From CAZYPB01 sp964649265 (GTDB taxonomy: Archaea; Micrarchaeota; Micrarchaeia; Burarchaeales; JAKAKT01), in NCBI GenBank assembly GCA_964649265.1, contig CAZYPB010000001.1:1-54098 (forward strand): a DNA stretch of 54,098 nt. Direction: 5' to 3'. How positions within the stretch are numbered: position 1 is the stretch's first letter; every line of letters starts with the position of its first letter. Shown here in pieces: positions 8,278 through 16,299 of this stretch. Under the pieces are notes generated by a model. The model was not told the DNA's origin and searched no databases. It saw only the letters and a program-made list of their open reading frames with translations. Position numbers and translations under genes: made by a program.

Positions 8278-9258
8278 CTATTCCTCTCTTCTAACCCACG
8301 GAGGAGCATCCTCAAACCCATGTTCATCATTTATGTGTTCAACCCCGCCGAAAACGTCCTCATGTGTTGGATCGTCACTTTCTTCACGTATATCCGTATC
8401 CTCTTGCTCCTGTGAACCCTCTGTTTTTCCATCACCGATCTCATCTATGTCTTCTTTCTTCTCATTATCAGTTACTTCCGGTTCCTCTTTTTCTTCTGAA
8501 ACCTCCTCCTTTTCTCGAGCATCGTTTTCCTCTTTCTTTTCTGGAGTTTCCTTTTCAGATTCCTCTACGCTATACTCCTTTTCCACTGGGGGTTCTTCTT
8601 TCTCTTCTGTTTTCTCCGCTTCTTTTGTGTCTTCCTGTGTTTTCTCTTGTTCCCCTACAGGTTCTTCTTTCTCCTCTTTAGTCTCAGTTTTGGGTTCTCC
8701 AATTTCTTCCTTTATTTCCGGTTCAACCGGTTTCTCAGTTTCAAGCGTTTTCTCCTCTACTTTCAGCTCCTTTTCATATGGGGCCTCTTGTTTTTTGGGA
8801 GCAGTCGCCATCTTACAAGCAGGGCATTTCTCGAATAATTCAGGTTTCAGGTTCTTTACTTCAATCATATGTTTTTTCTGAACAAGCGGCATGAATTCCT
8901 TTCCACAAACAGAGCACTTGGCCATCTCATATATCTTCTTTGCATACAGCTCCTTATCCTCTCTTGCAACTTCATACTCATGTGTAAATTTAACTGCATC
9001 CACCGGACATACGTCTGCGCATCTGCCGCAGGAAATGCAGTGTGGAAGCCAATAGACAAGGGACTTCCTATCGAATTTTATGCATTTTGCAGGACAGGCA
9101 ACAGCACATGCTCCGCAAGCAATACATGCATCAGTTATCTCAATCATTCCTCTAAACCGTTCAGGAGGAGTCACTTTCTTTTTTGGGTATGGAACAGTGT
9201 AGGGATAACGGAATATGTTTCTTATGACGTCTCCAAGCATTTTTGGTATTAATTTCAT
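8278..9258 (-). CDS. mbhN: Mbh hydrogenase polyferredoxin subunit MbhN with long acidic tail
   Basis: This is the NuoI/EchF-like subunit that carries electrons from ferredoxin to the small subunit. Two 4Fe-4S motifs are intact: Cys45/48/51/55 and Cys74/77/80/84, each followed by the expected CP. A further pair, C115SVC118 and C145PAC148, could form a zinc or rubredoxin-like site. Residues about 155-326 are a low-complexity Glu/Lys-rich tail. The ferredoxin-like core alone accounts for the usual subunit size (about 140 residues in Pyrococcus, from memory), so the tail roughly doubles it. The tail ends in a short mixed segment (EDAPPWVRREE). It overlaps mbhM by 4 bp. Confidence 0.9.
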   Translation of the reverse strand: MKLIPKMLGDVIRNIFRYPYTVPYPKKKVTPPERFRGMIEITDACIACGACAVACPAKCIKFDRKSLVYWLPHCISCGRCADVCPVDAVKFTHEYEVAREDKELYAKKIYEMAKCSVCGKEFMPLVQKKHMIEVKNLKPELFEKCPACKMATAPKKQEAPYEKELKVEEKTLETEKPVEPEIKEEIGEPKTETKEEKEEPVGEQEKTQEDTKEAEKTEEKEEPPVEKEYSVEESEKETPEKKEENDAREKEEVSEEKEEPEVTDNEKKEDIDEIGDGKTEGSQEQEDTDIREESDDPTHEDVFGGVEHINDEHGFEDAPPWVRREE

Positions 9259-10154
9259 ACTACCACGGCTATGAGAAGCTGGATAACCCCAAAGAAGAGA
9301 ACTCCCTTAAGGTAGAAACCAGCTGCCTGATGTATCTTTAACCTGCCTGAAACAGCTTCAACAACTGCTGAAAGTACCACTGCTGAGAATCCGATTAGCA
9401 ACTGAAGTGCCAATTCTCCGAAAACACCAATCTTCGGTATTGGGACAAACAGTGCTGCAAAAAGCATCGGCAATATATAGAACTTGAGTGTCTCAGTTAT
9501 CTTGTAAGCCGCAAGAAGCCTTCCAGAATATTCAGTGTATATCCCCTCAACAATCTCTGTTTCAGCTTCTGCAATGTGGAATGGCGCCCTTGCCAATTCC
9601 CCCATCATACACGCAAAGAACACGAATCCACCTAAAACGAGTAGATATGAGCTGTTGTTCGAAATGGCATTAAGTGAAAAGCTCCTAGAGATGAATGCAG
9701 CTGAAAGTATGGCAAGTGCCATTGGAAACTCAAGTGATATTATCAAGGTTATCTCTCTGGATGCACCCACGGCGGCAAATGGGGAACCAGACGATGATGA
9801 TCCTAGTATCACCCCAATACTGGCAAGCACTATTACGTAGAGCAGTACGATTATATCTCCTGCAAAACCCCAGTAGGAAATACCTGCTATTGGAATAAGT
9901 AGAGCAGCTGTGAGTATTGCTGAAAGGGAGACAAGTGGTGCTGCAACAAAGACACTCTCAATTGCTTTGTTTGGGACAAGAGACTCTTTCTCAATAAGTT
10001 TGAGTATGTCGAAAAGTGGCTGGAGTATGGGTGGGCCTATTCTGTTCTGAAATCTCGCAACAAGCTTTCTCTGGATTCCCTGGAACAGTATGCCAATTAT
10101 AAAAGAGAATAGCAGAATTGCAACAGAAACAAGCAATTGATCAATTAAATTCAT
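9255..10154 (-). CDS. mbhM: Mbh hydrogenase membrane subunit MbhM (NuoH-like)
   Basis: This 299-residue protein has about eight TM helices and NuoH/EchB-family signatures: FQNRIGPP and FDILKLIEKE near residues 35-57, and the conserved acidic loop GELARAPFHIAEAETE near residue 185-200. This subunit joins the hydrophilic hydrogenase arm to the ion-pumping membrane arm and relays conformational or charge changes. It overlaps its neighbours mbhL and mbhN by 4 bp each, as expected for translational coupling. Confidence 0.95.
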   Translation of the reverse strand: MNLIDQLLVSVAILLFSFIIGILFQGIQRKLVARFQNRIGPPILQPLFDILKLIEKESLVPNKAIESVFVAAPLVSLSAILTAALLIPIAGISYWGFAGDIIVLLYVIVLASIGVILGSSSSGSPFAAVGASREITLIISLEFPMALAILSAAFISRSFSLNAISNNSSYLLVLGGFVFFACMMGELARAPFHIAEAETEIVEGIYTEYSGRLLAAYKITETLKFYILPMLFAALFVPIPKIGVFGELALQLLIGFSAVVLSAVVEAVSGRLKIHQAAGFYLKGVLFFGVIQLLIAVVV

Positions 10155-11323
10155 TTTTTGATTCCTCTTAGTTCTTTGAATGATACATACCTACTTTTTC
10201 CCCGGTCATCGACAAATGTTACTCTGTCCATGCACCCAATGCAAGGATCTATACTTGCAACAATTATTGGTATGTCTGCAATGTGCTCCTCTTTGAACAT
10301 TGCTGGGACGGAAAGCACATTTGCAAGTGTGGGTGCCCTTACCTTGTACCTCTCAGGTTTGTTGGATCCATTTGTTCTAAGGTAATGGATGTCCTCTCCC
10401 CTAGGTGCTTCTGTTCTGCTTATTGCCTCCCCTTTAGGTATCTTCCAATTCTTTACTTTCACATCCCCAGAAGGAAGGTTTCTCAGTGCCTGTTCAATTA
10501 TGCGTATGGACTCACCAAGCTCAAGTATCCTCACAGCAGCTCTTCCCAGAACATCGCATGTATCCCACTTTATTACTTCAAAATCTAAATCAGAATATGC
10601 GAAATATGGGTCGTCTCTCCTTACGTCCATGGTAATCCCTGATGCCCTGGCAGTGGGTCCTACTGCTCCCAGGTCATAAGCCTCTTTCTTTGTAAGAACT
10701 CCTACCCCACTTACTCTCTTTTCAACAATTGGATCATTAAGAAAAACCTTCTCAAGGTATTTCACTCTTTCAAAAAGCTTGGATAGGTTCTTTGCAAGGT
10801 TCACTGCGTGCACTTTGGGTATTCCGTACCTGACCCCACCTATGCAGTTTATACCATGGTTCACCCTGTTCCCAGTTATCTCCTCAAGCGAGTCCATTAT
10901 AAGTTCTCTTGCTTTCCAGGAGTACATGAACAGGGATTTGTGCCCTATCTCCTCGCCAGCTATGCCTGCCCAAAGTAGGTGGCTGTGTATCCTCTCCATC
11001 TCTCCAACAATTGTTCGTATGTATTGTGCACTCTTCGGAACATCTATTTCCCCTATTTTCTCAACATTCTGCACATAGCATGAGCTGTGAGTATATGAAC
11101 AGATTCCACAAATGTGCTCTATTAGATAAGACCCTTGATTGAAGTCCTTTGTTTCCATGAGCTTTTCGATTCCCCTGTGGTTATAACCAAGCCTAAAATC
11201 TGCCTCAACAATATTCTCTCCATCAACCGTGAACATGAAGTGCACCGGTTCCTCCAGAGCTGGGTGTATTGGCCCAACGGGAACTTTCATCCCGCACTTT
11301 GTTTTTGCTTCGATGGTTGTCAT
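10151..11323 (-). CDS. mbhL: Mbh [NiFe] hydrogenase large (catalytic) subunit
   Basis: This 390-residue member of the NuoD/group 4 hydrogenase large-subunit family retains all four Ni ligands: C72GIC75 (with SYTH after it) and C361IGC364 in DPCIGCMDR. These separate it from complex I or Fpo-type NuoD proteins, which lack them. It reduces protons to H2 (or the reverse) at the NiFe(CN)2CO site built by the Hyp proteins. A tail of 23 residues follows Arg367; whether it is cleaved by a protease cannot be told. It overlaps mbhK and mbhM by 4 bp. Confidence 0.97.
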   Translation of the reverse strand: MTTIEAKTKCGMKVPVGPIHPALEEPVHFMFTVDGENIVEADFRLGYNHRGIEKLMETKDFNQGSYLIEHICGICSYTHSSCYVQNVEKIGEIDVPKSAQYIRTIVGEMERIHSHLLWAGIAGEEIGHKSLFMYSWKARELIMDSLEEITGNRVNHGINCIGGVRYGIPKVHAVNLAKNLSKLFERVKYLEKVFLNDPIVEKRVSGVGVLTKKEAYDLGAVGPTARASGITMDVRRDDPYFAYSDLDFEVIKWDTCDVLGRAAVRILELGESIRIIEQALRNLPSGDVKVKNWKIPKGEAISRTEAPRGEDIHYLRTNGSNKPERYKVRAPTLANVLSVPAMFKEEHIADIPIIVASIDPCIGCMDRVTFVDDRGKSRYVSFKELRGIKK

Positions 11324-11694
11324 GGTTTATCACTCTTCCTAAGCGGCGGAGGCCCTTGGTAATCATCAGCTATTATCGTGTTCACAGGTCTTGGGTGGTC
11401 TCTTACCTCCACTCCAAGCATCTCATGGACCTCCCGTTCATAAAGAACTGCAGAAGGCACGGTCTTTGTTATGGTCTCAATGGACGGGTCATCCCTATCT
11501 AAGGGAACCCGGAGCGTCAATATCTTATCCGGAAGCTCAAAGTGGTAAAGAAGCTCGATCCTCTCGCCAGTATCAATTCCAGTTATTGTAGAGAGATGGT
11601 ACTCTCCAGATATTATCTCCGATAGCTTTGAAGGCAGTTCATCTGCTCCAATCAATTCGAAAACTCTCGGTTTACTTTTCTGATTTTCGTTCAT
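11320..11694 (-). CDS. mbhK: Mbh hydrogenase subunit MbhK (NuoC-like)
   Basis: The protein has 124 residues. It shows the NuoC/30-kDa subunit pattern: an alpha/beta segment followed by VLYEREVHEMLGV, RDHPRP and DDYQGPPPLRK near the C-terminus. It has no cofactor; it scaffolds the small and large subunits. The N-terminus is shorter than bacterial NuoC, as in archaeal Mbh systems. Its start lies 23 bp inside the end of mbhJ and its stop overlaps mbhL by 4 bp. Confidence 0.93.
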   Translation of the reverse strand: MNENQKSKPRVFELIGADELPSKLSEIISGEYHLSTITGIDTGERIELLYHFELPDKILTLRVPLDRDDPSIETITKTVPSAVLYEREVHEMLGVEVRDHPRPVNTIIADDYQGPPPLRKSDKP

Positions 11695-12112
11695 TTGTTT
11701 TTCCCTCTGATAGTTTCTTTGCTGCTTTCAGGATTCCCAGTACAATGGCCTCGGGTCTTGGGGGGCAGCCAATAACATATATATCTACTGGGATTACTTT
11801 GTCGACCCCGCCCTCAATACTATATGCTCCATCGAATATCCCGGAAGTTGAACCGCATACCCCTACACATACAACTGCTTTCGGGGAGGGAACTTGGTTA
11901 TAGATGTTGATCACTCTCTTCTTCATCTGTTTGGTTACTGGCCCAGTTACCAGAAGTACATCTGCGAGTTTTGGGGACCCAACAAGTTTCACACCTACCC
12001 TTTCAGCATCGTATCTAGGGCTGAGTGCTGCTATAATCTCTATATCGCATCCATTACAAGAACCTGTGTTAAGGTGATAAACCCAGGGCGATCTATCAAA
12101 GAAAAGTTTCAT
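11672..12112 (-). CDS. mbhJ: Mbh hydrogenase small subunit MbhJ (NuoB-like)
   Basis: The protein has 146 residues from the ATG at 12112, which forms an ATGA overlap with the mbhI stop; an upstream in-frame extension to 12226 lies wholly inside mbhI. Cys19, Cys22 (CNGCDIE), Cys86 and Cys116 (GCPPRP) supply the proximal 4Fe-4S cluster that feeds electrons to the NiFe site. Length and motif spacing match group 4 small subunits, which keep only the proximal cluster. Confidence 0.95.
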   Translation of the reverse strand: MKLFFDRSPWVYHLNTGSCNGCDIEIIAALSPRYDAERVGVKLVGSPKLADVLLVTGPVTKQMKKRVINIYNQVPSPKAVVCVGVCGSTSGIFDGAYSIEGGVDKVIPVDIYVIGCPPRPEAIVLGILKAAKKLSEGKTNERKSEK

Positions 12113-12432
12113 ACGACATTGACCTCCAGAATCAACATTAAGGAAAACATAATCAATGAAAACAGCCCGAACACAAGAATCCAAGCGACGTACTCGTTTA
12201 TTACCTCCGAGTGGAATCTCCTCCAAACATTGAATATGGGTCCAAGGCTACTCTCGAATCCATAGAAGAAATTATGTGCGGGAGTACTGTAATCGAATTC
12301 CTCTCCACAGAGGAACTCATCTGTTTTCTCCGTTTTTCTTCTCTTACCCAGGAAGAAATATGAGATAATGAAGAACACTAGGAAAAGGGAAACCCATGCA
12401 ACTGCATCCCAATACCCGATTTCTCTCATCAT
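12109..12432 (-). CDS. mbhI: Mbh hydrogenase membrane subunit MbhI
   Basis: This 107-residue protein has one TM helix near residues 10-28, a polar central region (CGEEFDYS, FYGFESSLGP) and a second TM helix near 80-103. The position between the MrpD-like MbhH and the NuoB-like MbhJ matches mbhI of Thermococcales, where it links the antiporter-like and hydrogenase modules. Assignment rests on order and topology more than on sequence motif. Its start overlaps the mbhH stop in ATGATGA. Confidence 0.82.
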   Translation of the reverse strand: MMREIGYWDAVAWVSLFLVFFIISYFFLGKRRKTEKTDEFLCGEEFDYSTPAHNFFYGFESSLGPIFNVWRRFHSEVINEYVAWILVFGLFSLIMFSLMLILEVNVV

Positions 12433-13913
12433 TTTACAATTCCCTCCAGTACGTCTGAAACATATTGCTCTGGGTTCATAAGGGCCCTGACAGCAGGTGT
12501 AACAAAAAGATCAAGTGCAACATCTGGGAAAAGACCGAAGAATATACACAGAAGTGAAAGAAGTATCATGGGGGCAGTCATTGTCAGGGGCGCTTCCTTT
12601 ACAACGCTCTTTCCAGTTCCAAGGAAAACAGCATGGAAGACCTTAAGGAATGAGGCAAGGGTCAATGCACTTACAAGAAGGGCCAATGCAGTTATGATCG
12701 GATGTATTGCAAAACTTGCGTTGTATATTATCCATTTGCTTGCGAATCCATTGAAAGGAGGGACTCCGCTTATGGAAAGTGCGCCAACTGCATATGCAAA
12801 TGCAGTCAAAGGCATGTACCTGGCAAGCCCACCCATTCTATTTACATCAGTTTCCTTTGTTCTCCATATAACTGCGCCGGCAACAAGGAAAAGCATCCCT
12901 TTGTAGAAAACATGGTTTATTACATGGAATATCGAACCAGTTATCCCCAGTACAGTTCCAAGACCAAGTGCAAGAATCATGTAACCTAGCTGACTTACGG
13001 CATGGTAGGAAAGCATCCTTTTGAAATCAGTCTGAACCATTGCCATCATAACTCCAACAAACATTGTAAGAATTCCTATTACTATGAGGAACCAGCTTGT
13101 TCCAACAAAACCGAATACAACTGAAAGAACCCGCATGAGAACATAAAGGCCAGTGCCATACTTCATCCCAATAAGCATCATACTTGCGCCATGGGGCGCT
13201 GCGCTGTATGCCTCAGGCATCCACGCATGCAAAGGGAAGAAAGAGGTCTTAATCCCAATACCTACGAAGAGAAGTACAAGTGCAGCAATTGTTGGTGCAC
13301 TCAATTCCCCAAGTTTATAGGATATGTGGGCCATGTTAAGCGTTCCCGTTACGCCATAGAGCATGGTTATGCCTATTAACATGAATGCAGTTGCAACTGA
13401 GGCCATCACAAGGAAGTTAAATGATGCTTTGAATGATCTGAGGTTTCTGTTGTATGCCACAAGCCCAATTGAGGCAAGGTTAAACAGCTCAAGGAATACA
13501 AACAGATTGAAAAGGTCTCCGGTAAGTATCACCCCCAACCCACCTGCGCAGGAAAGGAACACCAGCGAGTAGTAAAATGTTGAATGTTTTCCAGCCATAT
13601 GTTCTCTTGAGTACAGGACACATAGGAAACAGAACAAGCATAGAAGCGCCCCGAAAACCCACGAAAGTGGATCAAGAACAAGCCCTATCCCTGCAAGTGT
13701 GTTGAAAACGGGTATCCAATCCCCCAACCAATACACAACGCGATTCTGTGCACTTTCATAGGAAAGCGCCATAAACAAGAGCGATAGGAAACTCATTATG
13801 AGTGCAAACGGCCACCTTGCCTTTCCGTAATACCTTGAGATAATTGGTATGGAGAAAGCTGCCATAAGGTAAATACCGATTGGTATAACTGGAGTCGAAA
13901 GAAGCTCACTCAA
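12429..13913 (-). CDS. mbhH: Mbh antiporter-like subunit MbhH (MrpD/NuoN-like)
   Basis: This ion-translocating subunit has about 14 TM helices. Conserved charged helix residues are visible: Glu in FVFLELFNL, Lys in KTSFFPLHAW, and His/Lys in HVINHVFYKGM. The start is best placed at TTG 13913, giving 494 residues. A GGAGGTG Shine-Dalgarno at 13921-13927 sits 7 bases before it. The longer frame to 13973 adds a basic non-membrane leader that lies inside mbhG. Overlap with mbhG is then 8 bp. Confidence 0.93.
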   Translation of the reverse strand: MSELLSTPVIPIGIYLMAAFSIPIISRYYGKARWPFALIMSFLSLLFMALSYESAQNRVVYWLGDWIPVFNTLAGIGLVLDPLSWVFGALLCLFCFLCVLYSREHMAGKHSTFYYSLVFLSCAGGLGVILTGDLFNLFVFLELFNLASIGLVAYNRNLRSFKASFNFLVMASVATAFMLIGITMLYGVTGTLNMAHISYKLGELSAPTIAALVLLFVGIGIKTSFFPLHAWMPEAYSAAPHGASMMLIGMKYGTGLYVLMRVLSVVFGFVGTSWFLIVIGILTMFVGVMMAMVQTDFKRMLSYHAVSQLGYMILALGLGTVLGITGSIFHVINHVFYKGMLFLVAGAVIWRTKETDVNRMGGLARYMPLTAFAYAVGALSISGVPPFNGFASKWIIYNASFAIHPIITALALLVSALTLASFLKVFHAVFLGTGKSVVKEAPLTMTAPMILLSLLCIFFGLFPDVALDLFVTPAVRALMNPEQYVSDVLEGIVK

Positions 13914-14241
13914 CAAACTCCACCTCCAATGTCTTTTTTTCCTTGTATATGCCCGTTGCAATTGAAAGTGCAAGCGCCATTACAGAAGCGCCTATTACAA
14001 TTGATGTAAGTGTAAGTGCCTGCGGTATTGGATCAACCATGCAACCTACGTCTCTCCCTACTTCTTCTATGGGCGCAGTACAACCATCAACATAACCTCT
14101 GCTTATTATGAACATGTAAACTCCAGTGTCAATAACCCCTAGAGAGATGATCATTTTCAGAATGTTTCTTCTTAGCAATACTCCGAATAGGCCTATCCCG
14201 ATTATCAGGGCACACAATACAAAGTTTATTTCACCTGTCAT
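13906..14241 (-). CDS. mbhG: Mbh subunit MbhG (MrpC/NuoK-like)
   Basis: This 111-residue, three-TM protein belongs to the MrpC/NuoK family (LRRNILKMIISL in helix 1-2 region; PIPQALTLTSIVIGAS in helix 3). An insert of about 20 residues (DGCTAPIEEV...) with two Cys lies in the loop between helices 2 and 3 and probably faces outside. It forms part of the ion-translocating Mrp-like module. It overlaps mbhF by 11 bp. Confidence 0.93.
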   Translation of the reverse strand: MTGEINFVLCALIIGIGLFGVLLRRNILKMIISLGVIDTGVYMFIISRGYVDGCTAPIEEVGRDVGCMVDPIPQALTLTSIVIGASVMALALSIATGIYKEKKTLEVEFVE

Positions 14242-14668
14242 TATCCTCAGTCCACATCAATGATATGAAAAGCACAGCTACTGTTCCCATTCCAGCAGCA
14301 ACCTTTGTTCCAATTGCAACATTAAGAAGGGGCATGAATCCTGCACTTATCAATCCTCCTGTTTCACCAAGTGGGAAAACCCCTGAGTTCTGAAGAAACT
14401 CTCCACCAACAAGTAACCCAATAAATGCAACTGAAATGTATACTATTGAGCTTATGTTCTCAGCAAGTTCAAGTCTTACTTGGGTGAAGAGCTCCGAAAT
14501 TGTTTTTCCATAACCCAGCAGAAGGAGGATGATCCCGGATGCCAGTATAACTCCCCCCTGGAAACCACCTCCAGGTGTGAGGTGTCCATTGGCTATTATG
14601 TAGAGTCCATAGGTCATTATGAAAACAACAAGTAACCTTGCAGTTGTCCTAACTATTATGCTCATCAT
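14231..14668 (-). CDS. mbhF: Mbh subunit MbhF (MrpB-like)
   Basis: This 145-residue, four-TM protein has the MrpB family signature HLTPGGGFQGGV near residue 30, then a TM helix pair and the GFMPLLNVAIGTKVAAG segment. It belongs to the Mrp-type sodium/proton antiporter module of the hydrogenase. The initiator may be either of two adjacent ATGs. It overlaps mbhE by 20 bp. Confidence 0.94.
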   Translation of the reverse strand: MMSIIVRTTARLLVVFIMTYGLYIIANGHLTPGGGFQGGVILASGIILLLLGYGKTISELFTQVRLELAENISSIVYISVAFIGLLVGGEFLQNSGVFPLGETGGLISAGFMPLLNVAIGTKVAAGMGTVAVLFISLMWTEDNDR

Positions 14669-14942
14669 TTCCTTCCCTCTTTTCCAATATCACTATAACT
14701 CCAGTAACTGCGGCAAGCAGAAGAGTTGCCTCCCCAAGAGTATCATAACCGCGTATATCGAGAACAACTGAGCAGACAATGTTCGCTGCTTTTGTTGTGT
14801 CTACACCTGTATCAAGCACTATCTTCCCTGAATCAAGAACAGGGGAACCAAAGGATGGAAGCAGAACCATTCCAACAATTATCATACACACTATGAAAAA
14901 GCATGATATTGCTCCGATCACAATTATTTTCGAACTCCTCAT
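14649..14942 (-). CDS. mbhE: Mbh subunit MbhE (MrpA C-terminal-like)
   Basis: The protein has 97 residues and two TM helices. The C-terminal segment DIRGYDTLGEATLLLAAV matches the C-terminal part of MrpA/MnhA. In Mbh-type hydrogenases the long MrpA is replaced by the short MbhD and MbhE proteins, as here. The central loop (residues 30-55) is polar and probably extracytoplasmic. It overlaps mbhD by 4 bp. Confidence 0.9.
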   Translation of the reverse strand: MRSSKIIVIGAISCFFIVCMIIVGMVLLPSFGSPVLDSGKIVLDTGVDTTKAANIVCSVVLDIRGYDTLGEATLLLAAVTGVIVILEKREGNDEHNS

Positions 14943-15172
14943 TTCTCATTCCTCTGTGTTTTGGTTATTGTTACTATAAGTATCAGTGGGACCACCCCTG
15001 CTCCGACGGCAGCTTGTGCAATAGCAACATCCGGTGCCTGCAATGCAAGGAAATACATTGCTGCTGCAAAACCGGCAACTCCCAGTGCTATTGCAGAAGA
15101 AAGCATGTCCTTTGTCCATACTGCATAAGCAGAAGATATCAGAACAGTTGTTCCAGCTATTATGTCTATCAT
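14939..15172 (-). CDS. mbhD: Mbh subunit MbhD (MrpA-like, DUF4040)
   Basis: This 77-residue protein has three short TM helices. The signature LQAPDVAIAQAAVGAGV near residue 43-60 is the DUF4040 part of MrpA. It packs with MbhE to complete the MrpA-like end of the ion-translocation module. Four-base overlaps with mbhC and mbhE indicate coupled translation. Confidence 0.92.
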   Translation of the reverse strand: MIDIIAGTTVLISSAYAVWTKDMLSSAIALGVAGFAAAMYFLALQAPDVAIAQAAVGAGVVPLILIVTITKTQRNEK

Positions 15173-15498
15173 TGTGCTTCCTCCATCTGATTCTTTACTA
15201 GATTGCTTGGAGCCATGCCCTTACTGAACATTGCTCTTGAGATTGAATGCGATCCAACCGCCCCCCCAATCCAAATGGAGAATAGAAGTATTATCGCAGA
15301 TTTCAGGTAATTGGAGTCTCCAGTTTCTATACTGTAGAGTGCAACTGGCAGGAGAATGAAAAATGAACCAAGTGTTGTTATCACTGTCCCCGCATGAAGC
15401 CTGTTCATGAAATCAGGTAACCTAAGTATCCCCATTGTCCCAATACCGCACAATGCAGTTCCAACAAACAATGAAACTAAGGATATCTCGTTTATCAA
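15169..15498 (-). CDS. mbhC: Mbh subunit MbhC (MrpG-like)
   Basis: The protein has 109 residues and three TM helices. MrpG/MnhG family features are visible: GTMGILRLPDFMNRLHAGT near residue 20-38 and an IGGAVGSHSISRAM helix near 78-90. It belongs to the Mrp-like ion-translocation module. It overlaps both neighbours by 4 bp. Confidence 0.94.
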   Translation of the reverse strand: MINEISLVSLFVGTALCGIGTMGILRLPDFMNRLHAGTVITTLGSFFILLPVALYSIETGDSNYLKSAIILLFSIWIGGAVGSHSISRAMFSKGMAPSNLVKNQMEEAQ

Positions 15499-15749
15499 AG
15501 CTTTCCACTCTCCATCATTCTTGATATGACAACTGTTCCTATGAAACCCAAAACAGCAACAACTATTGCGACATCCAGGTAGAATGACCTGGAGTATGCA
15601 ACAGACATCAATGCTAATGAATTTGCAATAAGCACGCCTATTGCGTCTCCAGCAGCTATTCTGTCTGCAACAGTTGGCCCCCTAACAACCCTATAAAGCA
15701 ACACTAGTCCCAGGGCACCAAGTACAGTTGCAACAGCACCAAAAATCAT
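15495..15749 (-). CDS. mbhB: Mbh subunit MbhB (MrpF-like)
   Basis: This 84-residue, three-TM protein is of the MrpF/MnhF family: VVRGPTVADRIAAGDAIG near residue 21-38 and a YLDVAIVVAVLGFIGT helix near 58-73. It is a small structural subunit of the antiporter-like module. It overlaps mbhA and mbhC by 4 bp. Confidence 0.95.
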   Translation of the reverse strand: MIFGAVATVLGALGLVLLYRVVRGPTVADRIAAGDAIGVLIANSLALMSVAYSRSFYLDVAIVVAVLGFIGTVVISRMMESGKL

Positions 15750-16240
15750 TCAAAAACACCCTTCAGATATCTCTCAAACCCGCCGACAATGTCTTCCTTT
15801 CTCTTATCCTGCCCGATCTCTTTGGAATCCATCTGGTGCACATAAACAAAACCCTCCTCTGCATCTACTGTAATAGTCCCCGGGGTAAGTGTTATTGAAT
15901 TGGAAACTCCAGTTAAAACGAAATCTGACTTCGTAACAACAGGTATCCTGAAAACTCCAGGTCTTATTTTCAGAGAAGGATCAAGTATTATGTTTATTAT
16001 GTTTAGATTAGCTTTTACAAGCTTTGCAATAAACTCAGCCACATACCTTACAAAATAAACAAGTCTTATTGGGGAAAGATATGATGCTTTGAAATCCATT
16101 ATTAGGAATCTTGAACAAAGCGCAGCAACAACAAGCCCAACAGGCACCCCAATTAAAAGCACATCTGGACTTAAGCTAAGGTTAAGAAACACCCAGAGCA
16201 TATATGAAAAAACAAATGTTATGACAAAGCCTAGCTTCAT
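15746..16240 (-). CDS. mbhA: Mbh subunit MbhA (MrpE-like), first gene of the operon
   Basis: This 164-residue MrpE/MnhE family protein has two to three TM helices in the first 80 residues. The family motif NSITLTPGTITVD lies near residue 113-125, followed by a cytoplasmic tail with VHQMDSKE. As the first gene it follows a TATA-like promoter at 16273-16287 and a purine-rich Shine-Dalgarno-like stretch. The whole order mbhA to mbhN matches the Pyrococcus mbh operon, from memory. Confidence 0.94.
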   Translation of the reverse strand: MKLGFVITFVFSYMLWVFLNLSLSPDVLLIGVPVGLVVAALCSRFLIMDFKASYLSPIRLVYFVRYVAEFIAKLVKANLNIINIILDPSLKIRPGVFRIPVVTKSDFVLTGVSNSITLTPGTITVDAEEGFVYVHQMDSKEIGQDKRKEDIVGGFERYLKGVFE

Positions 16241-16272
16241 CGTATCACTCTCTTTCTAGAGATGGGTTCAAA

Positions 16273-16287
16273 TAACATATATATTTT
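16273..16287 (-). promoter_or_regulatory. TATA box for the mbh operon
   Basis: On the minus strand this reads AAAATATATATGTTA, centred about 40 bases before the mbhA ATG (16240). A start about 25 bases downstream would leave a leader near 15 bases. It is the only such site in the 59-bp gap between the CPSF-type RNase gene and mbhA. Confidence 0.55.
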
Positions 16288-16299
16288 CACCTGTGTCCT

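Noticed and set aside
8267..8881. Plus-strand 204-residue Ser/Phe-rich frame
   Set aside because: It is the antisense of the Glu/Lys-rich tail of mbhN; GAA/GAG codons read backwards give Ser and Phe. There is no ribosome site or family.
12113..12226. Longer mbhJ start at 12226
   Set aside because: It would overlap mbhI by over 100 bases; the ATG at 12112 forms an ATGA junction and begins at the conserved NuoB-like N-terminus.
13914..13973. Longer mbhH start at 13973
   Set aside because: It adds a basic non-membrane leader lying entirely inside mbhG, whereas a GGAGGTG site precedes TTG 13913.
7943..16240. Reading the cluster as a plain Mrp antiporter or complex I/Fpo
   Set aside because: MbhL keeps both CxxC nickel-ligand pairs, and HypA/C/D/E/F are nearby, so it is a hydrogenase.
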